From positions 186,001 through 250,000 of the forward strand of contig JACJXW010000008.1 in NCBI GenBank assembly GCA_020636405.1: 64,000 nucleotides of DNA, written 5' to 3'. Positions 15,467 to 24,500 of the stretch are shown piece by piece (position 1 is the first letter of the stretch; each line of letters starts with the position of its first letter). The position numbers were made by a program, and so were the translations under genes. A model generated the notes under the pieces. That model saw only the letters and a program-made list of their open reading frames with translations. It made no database searches and was not told the DNA's origin. The DNA is from Lewinellaceae bacterium. Its GTDB lineage: Bacteria > Bacteroidota > Bacteroidia > Chitinophagales > Saprospiraceae.

Positions 15467-17893
15467 ATGGCAGAAGAAAGCGGCAAAAAGAGAGGGTTTG
15501 ACCTTAATGAAGTTACCTCTCACATACGGAAAGTCAGAAAAGCTCATTTTCTGGGCATAGGCATCGATGCGTATCAACATTTTCCTCAACTATCCAATGC
15601 CGTAAAGGACGTACAGGATATTGCCGGCATTTTGAAGGAACAATATCAGTTCGACCCGGATAACATCCTGCTGTTGCTCAATGAAGAGGCCAGCCGGGAA
15701 GGCATCATCAATGCGCTGGAATCGATGGTCAACAACCTGAGCGGGGACAACGACCTGGTCATCTATTATTCCGGGCACGGCCACCTCAATGAAAAGACCG
15801 GTAAGGGTTTCTGGATACCGGTAGACGCCGATGTGGGGTCACCTGCCGACTATATTCCCAATACGGTGGTCAAAGGTTATATTGAGGACATTCCGGCCTT
15901 TCACACCTTCCTGATCTCGGATTCCTGTTTTTCCGGTTCTCTGTTCGTCGAAGGCAAAATGCGCAGCACCAATGAGGCGATAGAAGACCTGGACAGCCGG
16001 TCCTCCCGCTGGGCGCTTTGCTCCGGCCGCCACGATGAGGAAGTATACGACGGCAATCCCGGCGAGAACAGCCCCTTTGCCCAGAGTATTCTGCAACAGC
16101 TGAAGCAATCCAATGCTTCGGAACTGAACGTCGGCCGCCTGATCAATGAGGTCATTATGCAAACCCGCTCGCACTACCGGCAGCTACCGGAGGGCAACCC
16201 GCTCTTTGATGCAGGCCATGATGGCGGGCAGTTCGTCTTCCGCCTCAAGTTCGACGATGCCCGCGACTGGGCTGCTGCTGAAGCGGAAAATTCCATTGCC
16301 GCCTACGAGAACTACCTGGCCCTCTATCCCGAGGGCAAAAACGTGCGGGAGGCGACGGAAAAGTTGCTGGAACTCAACGACGAGGCGGCTTGGAAGCTGG
16401 CTGTGGAAAAGAACACGGTAGCAGCTTACCAAACCTATCTGGAGAAATACCCCAAGGGGTTGCACGATATCGAGGCCAACTCCAGGATGAAAACGATAAA
16501 AGAGGAACATGAATGGGCCGAAGCGCTTCGCGTGAATGAGATCTATGGCTATCAGAGCTATCTTGAAAAATACCCTGAGGGGAAATACATCGAATCCGCT
16601 GTTGCCAGTATAGAGGCCCTGCGCAAAGGGGAGACTCCCTTTGTGATGGGTAGTGCGCCGGCCCCGGCCGTTGATGTGGCCGATACCATCCGCATTCCCC
16701 GAGGATATTTGATCGGCGGCGGGCTGCTGGCGGTGGCTATTGTTGCCGGCCTCCTCGCCTGGTTGCTCAACGGGAGTAAAAAGGATGCTTCAACGCTGGC
16801 GTATGACCGGGCCATCAAGTCCGAGGAATACGGAGAATACTGGGCGATCCAGAAAGGAGATTACTGGGGGTTCTACAACTCCATGACCAAATCCATTATT
16901 CTGCCGCAATTTCAAGAGGTCAACCCCTTTATCAAGGAAATGGCCCTTGTGAAAAGGGAAGGCAAATACGGCTGGATCAACAAGCTGGGCAGCCCTGTCA
17001 TCCCCATTCAGTATGATAAAGCCACTCCGTTCGACAACCTGGGTATTGCCCGGGTAGAACTGAGCGGGCAGTCCTTCAGTATCGACCGGGGCGGCAGCCG
17101 CGTGGATCCCAATTCTGCGGGCGGCGAGCAAGAGCGACAGCAATACGAGGCGGCCCTGGGCAAAAATACTATCCCCGCCTACCGGCAATACCTGGAGGCT
17201 TATCCCGATGGAAAGTTTGCCGAAGAAGCCAGGAAGAATATTGCCATCAAAGAAAGTGCAGAGCAGGCTACCTGGGAACAGATCAAAAAAATGGACCGCG
17301 GCAAACTGTATAAAAAGTACCTGCAGGAGTATCCCGATGGCAAATATGTCCAGGATGCAGAAAATGCCCTGGAACGCTTTTTCATAGACCTGCGCGACTC
17401 GAGTTACTACCGTACGGCCACCCTTAATGGCCAGGTGTGGATGGCCCAAAACCTCAACTTTTCCGGAAGCGGCATTTGTTACAACCGCCAGGACTCTCTC
17501 TGCGAACAGTACGGTCGGCTGTACACCTGGGAAGATGCCCGACAGGCCTGCCCCGATGGCTGGCGCCTGCCTACGGATGGAGACTGGTGGGCCATGGCCG
17601 GCCAGTTTGGCAAAGCCCATTCTTTTTCCAAGAACAACATCCGGGGAGCCGGCCAGGAGGCCTATAAAAAACTGGCTAAAGACGGAAGTTCAGGCTTCCG
17701 CGCCGCGCTGGGCGGCCAGTATGCCGGCAGCGTATTCTCCGGAGCAGGGGAGGAAGGCTATTACTGGACCAGCATTCAGGACAGCAATTCGGGCAAAGTG
17801 CTCATCTACTACATCAGCGCCCGTGAAGGCCGCATATCCAGGGTGGCGGAGAGTAAGGGGAGTTTCTTTTCCTGCCGTTGTGTGAAGGAATAA
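15467..17893 (+). CDS. Membrane-spanning caspase-like protease with WG repeats and FISUMP domain
   Basis: 808 residues from the ATG at 15467; an in-frame TTG at 15452 is less likely. A caspase/metacaspase (peptidase C14) domain fills residues 25-265, with catalytic His104 in YYSGHG and Cys154 in SDSCFSG. Three helical repeats of about 40 residues follow (each with a YLEKYPxG core), then one membrane helix (413-437), two WG repeats (YWGFYN, YGWINKLG), two more YLEAYPDG repeats and a C-terminal FISUMP (Fib_succ_major) domain from about 645 with MAQNLNFSG, CPDGWRLPT, YYWTS and FSCRCVKE. FISUMP domains are usually extracytoplasmic. With no N-terminal signal, the protease is probably cytoplasmic and the FISUMP part outside, but topology is inference. 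Transcribed alone from a TAGCTTTG promoter, in front of popT. Confidence 0.85.
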   Translation: MAEESGKKRGFDLNEVTSHIRKVRKAHFLGIGIDAYQHFPQLSNAVKDVQDIAGILKEQYQFDPDNILLLLNEEASREGIINALESMVNNLSGDNDLVIYYSGHGHLNEKTGKGFWIPVDADVGSPADYIPNTVVKGYIEDIPAFHTFLISDSCFSGSLFVEGKMRSTNEAIEDLDSRSSRWALCSGRHDEEVYDGNPGENSPFAQSILQQLKQSNASELNVGRLINEVIMQTRSHYRQLPEGNPLFDAGHDGGQFVFRLKFDDARDWAAAEAENSIAAYENYLALYPEGKNVREATEKLLELNDEAAWKLAVEKNTVAAYQTYLEKYPKGLHDIEANSRMKTIKEEHEWAEALRVNEIYGYQSYLEKYPEGKYIESAVASIEALRKGETPFVMGSAPAPAVDVADTIRIPRGYLIGGGLLAVAIVAGLLAWLLNGSKKDASTLAYDRAIKSEEYGEYWAIQKGDYWGFYNSMTKSIILPQFQEVNPFIKEMALVKREGKYGWINKLGSPVIPIQYDKATPFDNLGIARVELSGQSFSIDRGGSRVDPNSAGGEQERQQYEAALGKNTIPAYRQYLEAYPDGKFAEEARKNIAIKESAEQATWEQIKKMDRGKLYKKYLQEYPDGKYVQDAENALERFFIDLRDSSYYRTATLNGQVWMAQNLNFSGSGICYNRQDSLCEQYGRLYTWEDARQACPDGWRLPTDGDWWAMAGQFGKAHSFSKNNIRGAGQEAYKKLAKDGSSGFRAALGGQYAGSVFSGAGEEGYYWTSIQDSNSGKVLIYYISAREGRISRVAESKGSFFSCRCVKE

Positions 17894-17969
17894 GGGGATG
17901 GCCCTGTTTCTCACAATTATTGGCAGAATTTTACAACCCCCAATTCCCCCTTTAACTACCACATTTTCT

Positions 17970-17977
17970 TAGCTTTG
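17970..17977 (+). promoter_or_regulatory. Putative -7 element (TANNTTTG) for popT
   Basis: TAGCTTTG ends only 5 bp before the ATG at 17983. If used, transcription would begin at or next to the start codon, giving a leaderless or nearly leaderless mRNA. Confidence 0.4.
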
Positions 17978-17982
17978 CGCCC

Positions 17983-18963
17983 ATGGAAAAATGGAGTGGA
18001 AAAATTTCCCTGGCCGTAAAAGGCATGGCCATGGGAATCGCAGAAGTCATACCGGGAGTATCCGGAGGGACCATCGCCTTTATCACAGGTATATACGAAA
18101 CCCTGCTTGAAACCATTAAGAACATACTGGGGCCGGAGGTATGGGTAACCCTGCGCCGGGAAGGGCTGGGGGCGGCCTGGCAGAAGGCCAATGGGCCGTT
18201 CTTGGTATTTCTGATGGGAGGGATGGCCACCGGGGTCATCTTCGGCGTATTTTTTATTACCCACCTGTTGGAAAACTACCCCATTCAATTGTGGGCTTTC
18301 TTCTTTGGCCTCATCATCGCCTCGGCCATCTACATAGGCCGGCAAGTTGAACGGTGGGCGGCGGCGGAAGCTGTGGCTTTGGTGGTGGGCACCATTCTGG
18401 CCTATCTGATCACCGTTGCCACTCCGGCGGAGGGCAGTACGGCGCTGGGCGCTGTTTTCGTCGCTGGTATTATCGCCATCTCTGCCCTTATTCTGCCGGG
18501 CATTTCGGGTAGCTTTATGCTTTTGTTGATGGGGATGTATACCATCATCATTCCCACGGTAAAGGAGGCGCTCAAAACCCTGGACCCCGACAAATTACTC
18601 ATACTGGGTGTCTTCGGCGCCGGATGCCTCATCGGCCTGGGCACCTTCTCCAGGGTTCTGTCCTGGACCTTTAAGCACTACCATAATCCTACTTTGGCTA
18701 CGCTTACCGGCTTCATGCTGGGCTCCCTGAATAAGATCTGGCCATGGCGCAAACCGGTGCTGGGCCTTACCGAAACCGGAGAACTCGTAGATATTCAAAA
18801 CGGCATGATCGTCGATAAAGTCATCAAAGAAATAAACCTCACGCCGGGGCAGTACGTCCTGGAAGTAGGCAACTCCTATTTGTTTACCGCCCTGCTGGCC
18901 ATGGCGCTGGGACTGGCAGTAGTCTTTGTGCTGGAGCGAATGGGAGAGAAAGATCCGGCATAG
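17983..18963 (+). CDS. popT: DUF368 undecaprenyl-phosphate translocase (PopT family)
   Basis: 326-residue polytopic inner-membrane protein with about eight to nine hydrophobic helices. It carries the DUF368 hallmark near the N-terminus, GMAMGIAEVIPGVSGGTIAF (14-33), and its internal echo IIAISALILPGISGSFMLLL in the second half, the inverted-repeat symmetry of this family. DUF368 proteins were shown to recycle the carrier undecaprenyl phosphate across the cytoplasmic membrane for cell wall and surface polysaccharide synthesis. Gene order here (caspase, popT, aroE) shows no functional cluster. The 5' end of the next coding frame overlaps only if a long aroE start is used, which is rejected. Confidence 0.88.
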   Translation: MEKWSGKISLAVKGMAMGIAEVIPGVSGGTIAFITGIYETLLETIKNILGPEVWVTLRREGLGAAWQKANGPFLVFLMGGMATGVIFGVFFITHLLENYPIQLWAFFFGLIIASAIYIGRQVERWAAAEAVALVVGTILAYLITVATPAEGSTALGAVFVAGIIAISALILPGISGSFMLLLMGMYTIIIPTVKEALKTLDPDKLLILGVFGAGCLIGLGTFSRVLSWTFKHYHNPTLATLTGFMLGSLNKIWPWRKPVLGLTETGELVDIQNGMIVDKVIKEINLTPGQYVLEVGNSYLFTALLAMALGLAVVFVLERMGEKDPA

Positions 18964-18982
18964 GCCTATTGGGGCGCTTTTG

Positions 18983-18990
18983 TATATTTG
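18983..18990 (+). promoter_or_regulatory. Putative -7 element (TANNTTTG) for aroE
   Basis: TATATTTG matches the -7 consensus and lies 43 bp before the aroE ATG at 19034, directly after the popT stop codon. It supports independent transcription of aroE and the internal start. No convincing -33 box is seen. Confidence 0.4.
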
Positions 18991-19033
18991 TGTCCAGGTA
19001 CTTCCTCCAAAACACAAATGCACCACAACACAA

Positions 19034-19792
19034 ATGCACCCACCCACTCACCTTTTCGGCCTGATCGGATATCCTTTATCCCACTCTTTTTCCAAACGGT
19101 ACTTCAATGAGAAATTCCGCCGGGAGAACAGGGCGGGTCATCATTACGAATTATTTCCGTTGGAGGACATCGGAGAGCTCCCCGGCCTGATAAGCAACCA
19201 TCCCAACCTTAGGGGGCTCAACGTCACTATTCCCTACAAACAGCAGGTGAGGGCCTATCTGGATGGGCTCGATGAGACCGCGGCCGCGGTTGGCGCCGTC
19301 AATACCATCAAAATCGATGCAGGGAAATGCACCGGGTATAATACCGATGTATTTGGATTTGAGTTATCCCTGCGGCGATTCCTGGAGGGGAATGGAACCA
19401 CCGCGGAGGGCCTGCGGGCCCTGGTCTTGGGCACCGGGGGAGCGGCAAGGGCGGTGGTGTACGCCCTTCGGAAAATGGGGATAGCGTTCCATCTGGTTTC
19501 CCGCAGTCAAAGGCCGGAGCAACTCACATACCGGGAATTAAATGAAACCCTGATGCAAAATCATCGTTTAATCGTGAATACAACCCCTTTGGGCATGTCG
19601 CCTGAAGTAGATACTTATCCTGAGATACCCTTCCAACACATAGGGCCGCAGCACTTGCTGTACGACCTGGTTTACAATCCTGAAGAGACCGCGTTCATGG
19701 CCCGGGGCAAGCAGCGGGGAGCCGCTGTTTTCAATGGCCTGGAGATGCTTCACCTGCAGGCAGAAAAAGCTTGGGAAATTTGGAATTCCTGA
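19034..19792 (+). CDS. aroE: Shikimate dehydrogenase AroE
   Basis: NADPH-dependent reduction of 3-dehydroshikimate to shikimate in the aromatic amino acid pathway. From the ATG at 19034 the protein has 252 residues, the normal length. Visible motifs are the substrate loop YPLSHSFS (13-20), NVTIPYK with catalytic Lys69, GAVNTI, GYNTD with catalytic Asp105, the NADP-binding GTGGAARA (133-140), VNTTPLGM and YDLVYNP. The longer in-frame start at 18926 would overlap popT and add 36 residues with no homology, so it is rejected. A TANNTTTG element upstream supports its own promoter. Confidence 0.95.
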   Translation: MHPPTHLFGLIGYPLSHSFSKRYFNEKFRRENRAGHHYELFPLEDIGELPGLISNHPNLRGLNVTIPYKQQVRAYLDGLDETAAAVGAVNTIKIDAGKCTGYNTDVFGFELSLRRFLEGNGTTAEGLRALVLGTGGAARAVVYALRKMGIAFHLVSRSQRPEQLTYRELNETLMQNHRLIVNTTPLGMSPEVDTYPEIPFQHIGPQHLLYDLVYNPEETAFMARGKQRGAAVFNGLEMLHLQAEKAWEIWNS

Positions 19793-19883
19793 CTTATTTT
19801 GCGTCAATTGTTAGTGCGGCGGCTCAGAACCGCTGCCGGATAAGCATTCAATTACCAATCAACCTTTTAACCCGGGCCTGCTA

Positions 19884-21137
19884 ATGGAAGAAATAGGAAA
19901 ACCCGTTAGGGACATAAAACACATCAGAGAAATGGTGCAAGCGATCATGGAAGGGAGGGAGCAAGCAGTGGTTGATTTTTCCAATACAAAAGCTGCTTTT
20001 GCCATCAAGTCGGATGACGAACTGAAGAAATCCGCCTGGCTTTTCGGGCTGATGAACAAGCATTGGCTGGTAGGTATTGGTTCTCGCCTGGGCCTGGCGG
20101 CTATCCGCCTGCACCTTCCTTTTGTGGAATCTGTGGTGAAGAATACAATTTTCGAGCAATTCTGCGGCGGGACCACCCTGCTGGAATGTCAGGGCACCAT
20201 CGGCCGGCTGGCCGGCCAGGGATGCCTGACGATATTGGACTACGGTGCAGAGGCCAAAGAAAAGGAGGAGGATTTCAACCATACCATGAATGAGACCATC
20301 CGGGCGATCGAATTTGCTTCCCGTTCAGCGCACATTCCCGTGGTAAGCACTAAGGTGACCGGTATGGCCCGATTCGGGCTGCTGGAAGCACTGCAGCAGG
20401 GAGAATCCTTTACCAAGGGAAGCCGTAAAGAATACAAAAGCGTACTGAAACGCCTGGACTCGGTGTGCCACGTCGCCGCCCGGAAAGGGGTTTCCGTTTT
20501 TTTTGATGCCGAAGAAAGCTGGATACAGGATAGCATCGACCATCTGGTCACGGTCATGATGCGGCGGTACAACCGCGAAAAGGCGGTGGTGTACAACACT
20601 TTTCAACTCTACCGCAAAGACCGCCTGCAGTTCCTGATCGACTCCTACAACCTGGCGAAAAAGGGAGGTTATCTGCTGGGCGCCAAGCTGGTAAGAGGCG
20701 CCTATATGGAAAAAGAAAGGGACCGGGCAGAGAAAATGGGCTACCCATCACCCATCCATCCCAATAAGCCCGCTACCGATGACGCCTACGATATGGCTCT
20801 TCGCTTCTGCGTCGACAATTATGAATCCATCGCCTCCTGCAATGCTTCTCACAACCTGGAGAGCAACTTGCTGCAGGCGGAACTGATCCGGCGTAAAGGC
20901 TTGTTGCGCAACCACCCCCATCTCAATTTCTGCCAGCTCTATGGTATGAGTGACAACATTACCTTCAACCTGGCTAAAGAGGGGTTCAATGTGGCTAAGT
21001 ATGTTCCCTATGGGCCCGTTCGCGATGTGGTGCCTTACCTGATCCGGAGAGCCCAGGAGAACAGCTCCATTACCGGTGATATGAGCCGCGAATTTCAGCT
21101 GGTGCAATCCGAAATGAAACGGCGGGGGCTGGCCTGA
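19884..21137 (+). CDS. Proline dehydrogenase
   Basis: FAD-dependent oxidation of proline to pyrroline-5-carboxylate, first step of proline use as carbon and nitrogen source. 417 residues, the usual size of the stand-alone enzyme of Bacteroidota and eukaryotes (not a PutA fusion). Conserved barrel motifs are FFDAEESW, KLVRGAYMEKER (about 280), YGMSDNITF and the C-terminal KYVPYGPV followed by RDVVPYLIRRAQEN, which holds the substrate-binding arginines. No partner delta-1-pyrroline-5-carboxylate dehydrogenase is in the window. It lies 91 bp after aroE on the same strand and could be read from the same or its own promoter. Confidence 0.93.
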   Translation: MEEIGKPVRDIKHIREMVQAIMEGREQAVVDFSNTKAAFAIKSDDELKKSAWLFGLMNKHWLVGIGSRLGLAAIRLHLPFVESVVKNTIFEQFCGGTTLLECQGTIGRLAGQGCLTILDYGAEAKEKEEDFNHTMNETIRAIEFASRSAHIPVVSTKVTGMARFGLLEALQQGESFTKGSRKEYKSVLKRLDSVCHVAARKGVSVFFDAEESWIQDSIDHLVTVMMRRYNREKAVVYNTFQLYRKDRLQFLIDSYNLAKKGGYLLGAKLVRGAYMEKERDRAEKMGYPSPIHPNKPATDDAYDMALRFCVDNYESIASCNASHNLESNLLQAELIRRKGLLRNHPHLNFCQLYGMSDNITFNLAKEGFNVAKYVPYGPVRDVVPYLIRRAQENSSITGDMSREFQLVQSEMKRRGLA

Positions 21138-21562
21138 AAAACAGGTTTTTTAAAAAAATTACCGCTTCTGATGATTTGAAAAATTTTGAGCCGGAGCAGC
21201 ACTTATCCGTTTTTTGGGGTCTTATGCTAAAATGAGAGAGAAAAACACTACATTGCAAACACGCTTTTCAATAAGTATGGTTGAGTTCCTACAGCACTGA
21301 GGGATCCTTGGATGACTGAGTTTATACCTGGGAGTTATCGGATTTATAAAATAAAAAATTATCTTTGTTTTGTATATTCGTAAGATATCCGTCCCCCCCG
21401 GTATCTTGTAACGCTCTTCTTCCCCAGTGGTACAAAGAAGCCTTTCCGTTCTTCTGCGGGAAATGCACCCCTGAACGTGGTCAAATTATAATCCCATGAT
21501 GCATAGCGATTGACCTTGCTGGCATCAATGCTGGCTATGCCGGAATAGCAAAAACTATCGAA
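21138..21562 (+). other. Intergenic leader region of the first giant adhesin gene
   Basis: 425 bp without a credible gene. It holds an AT-rich promoter-like stretch around 21340-21380 and then about 180 bp of leader up to the ATG at 21563. No riboswitch, tRNA or strong hairpin was recognised. Confidence 0.5.
21360..21367 (+). promoter_or_regulatory. Putative -7 element (TANNTTTG) for the giant adhesin gene
   Basis: TATCTTTG matches the -7 consensus in an AT-rich patch, followed closely by a weaker TATATTCG (21373-21380). Use of the first would leave a leader of roughly 190 nt before the ATG at 21563. Confidence 0.4.
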
Positions 21563-24500
21563 ATGAGGTGCAGGAAACTCAAAAACCGTTTATTCTTACT
21601 CGCCGTTTTTATTCCGTTTTTTGTGAGAGCACAAGTTACGGCAGACTGCTCCGGGGCCATTGTCGTATGTGGTGACCGGCTCATTACGCTGGAAGGCGGG
21701 CCAGGCACGCTCGATTTTAACAACCCTAACAACGACGTGGGAGCCTGTCAGCTTACCGGAGAGACGGAAAGCGTATGGCTGTATTTCCGATTTCGTACCG
21801 ATATGCCCGACAGCAGCATTATCGAGTTCACCATCGACCCGGTGGAGGATGGAGAGATCGACTACGACTTCTCCTTGTACGATGCAGGCCGGGACTGCGA
21901 TAACCTGGGGAGCCCCGTGCGTTGCAGTTACGCCTGGGTTTTTTCCAATAACCAGTTCGATTGCGGCTTCTGTCCGCTGACCGGCCTCGGCAACGGGGAG
22001 ATAGATGAAAGCGAAGGGCCTTTCGGCAATGGCTATCTGGCTCCATTGGCAGTATATCCTGGACAAGGCTTCTACCTGTACGTCAACGAATTCTATGACG
22101 ACGCCAGTATCTCCAGTGGTTTCAACATTTCCTTCGGAGGAAGCGCCGCTCCTTACCTGGACTGCCTGGCCAACCCCAACTGTACGGAGATGGTAGTGGA
22201 CGCAGGGCGCGACACGACCGTGTGCAGTGGAGATATTCCCTTTCAACTCATAGGCACTGCTACCTTCTCCACCGGTTACGAGATCTATACCTGGACGGGT
22301 ACTAATGGGGAAGAAGCTTATCTGGACGACCCCCACAGCCCCCAGCCTACTGTCACCTTTCCGGATGGATTCCAGGGAGAGATCGTTTATGTAGTTACGG
22401 TAGAAAGCGGCGACTGCGTACATAGTGATACGCTGCGGCTAAATGTATTGTCCACGCCTTCTTTCAGTATCACTGGCCCTACCTCATTCTGCGAGGGAGA
22501 AACCATAACGCTGACCGCCAGCCCCGGCTTTGACAGCTACCGATGGTCGGACAACAGTACGGCACAGCGCATCGAGGTGGTTGCGGGCGGTACCTACGCC
22601 GTCACGGTCACCGCTTCAGGCAACAACTGTGCAATAGCCAAAGAATTAGAGGTTACCGCCCATCCCCTGCCGGAGGTAAATATTACCGGAGACTCTATTC
22701 TGTGTGCGGGAGATACCATCCTGCTGGATGCCGGCCCTGCTTACTCTTCTTACCAATGGCAGAGTGGAGCTGTCGGCCGATACCTGCCTGTCCTGCAGGC
22801 GGGCACTTACACCGCCGAGGTGGTAGACACCAACGGGTGTACCGGCTCCGGATCCCGTGCGGTCATCGAAGTGGCACTGCCCGAGCCTGATATTGCCGGG
22901 CCCGATGGCCTATGCCCGGACGAGGAAGCGCCGCTTAGTGTTTTTGCTACCTACACCACTTATTTGTGGTCGACCGGCGATATTTCCCCCCAGGTACCTT
23001 CGGCCGGGCCGGGCCTTTATTCCATCGAGGTGTGGGATGAATACGGTTGTCGCGGGGCCGATACCCTCGAAATAGCGGCGTTACCTGGCGTAGATCCCCA
23101 GATTTTCGGCCCGGATACGATCTGCTTCGGCACCAGCACGCCGTTAGCGGTAAGCCCTGTTTTTGAGTCCTATCTCTGGTCAACGGCCTCGACAGCCTCT
23201 TCTATCCTGGTAAGCCAAACCGGGGATTACAGCATCACGGTTACCAATGCCGAAGGATGCGCAGCGGCTGATACGCTGAGCCTGCTGGAATTGCCCCCGA
23301 TCAATCTCAATCTCAATATTCTGGGCAACCCGGTGCTCTGTACCGGAGATACACTATTTCTGCAGGCTACGTCCGGATTCGATGCTTACGAATGGCAGAA
23401 CGGTGCGGTGGGGCCGATAGTGCCGGTAGTGGCCGGCGGCAACTATTCCGTTGAAGTGACGGACGCATTGGGGTGTACGGCTACTGCTGCTGTGGATATT
23501 GAAGAAGCCTCTCCGCCTCAACCTGTTATCGATGGGCCGGCCGGCCTATGCCCGCAAGCCTCCGCTAACCTGCAGGTGGGAACCTATGCCAGCTATCTGT
23601 GGTCGGACGGAAGCACCGGGCCCGAGCTTCCCATCGGACTTCCCGGTACTTATGCAGTGACGGTTTCCGATAACAATGGCTGTACAGGAACGGACGGCCT
23701 GAATGTGGCTGCCTACTCAGATCCTGTCCCTGCTATCATTGGCCCTTCCACCCTTTGTGAAGGCACCTCGGATACCCTTGCCGTAAGTGGCGGGCCATTT
23801 ACTTCTTTTGTGTGGCAGGACAATACCAATGGGCAGCAATTGGTGATCGATACCAGCGGAAACTATAGTGTAACGGTCGCCAATGCCGAGGGATGCCTTG
23901 CTGCCGATACGCTTCCCGTACAACTGCTTAGCCAACCTCAGATCCTTGTTCCTCCGGCACTTACCTTATGCGAAAATGAAAGCCTGACTATTGATCTGGG
24001 CCCCGGCTTTGATTTATACGAATGGTCGACCGGTGGGGAGGAACAGAGTATTGTGGTATCCATGCCCGGGATTTACAGCGTTACCGTTACTGCCGATAAT
24101 GGATGCAGGAACAACCAGAACATATCGGTTGCCTCCGTACCCAATCCTGAACCAGAAATATCCGGTGACCTGTTCTTCTGTCAGAATACTTCCTCAACAC
24201 TTGCCGTGGTGTCTCCCGGCAATTATGTGAGCATCAATTGGTCGACCGGAAGCACCCAACCGGAGGAAACGTTTGTTGATCCGGGGCAGTACACCCTGGC
24301 TGTGACCGATAGCAACGGCTGTACTGGCAACTATGCTTTTCATTTGGAAGAACTGGGCCCTACTCCTGTAGACATTAGCGGCGACACCCTGATCTGTGAT
24401 GGGGAAACGTCTGTTTTGGATGCCGGGGCCGGCTACAGCTCCTACCTCTGGTCAAACGGATCAGAGGACCCCTCTATTTCCGTCACTTCGGGCGGCACTT

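Noticed and set aside
14054..15589. 511-codon open frame antisense to the zinc phospholipase C-like gene
   Set aside because: The plus strand encodes a protein with a complete zinc-site pattern and short operon spacing; the antisense product has no recognisable features.
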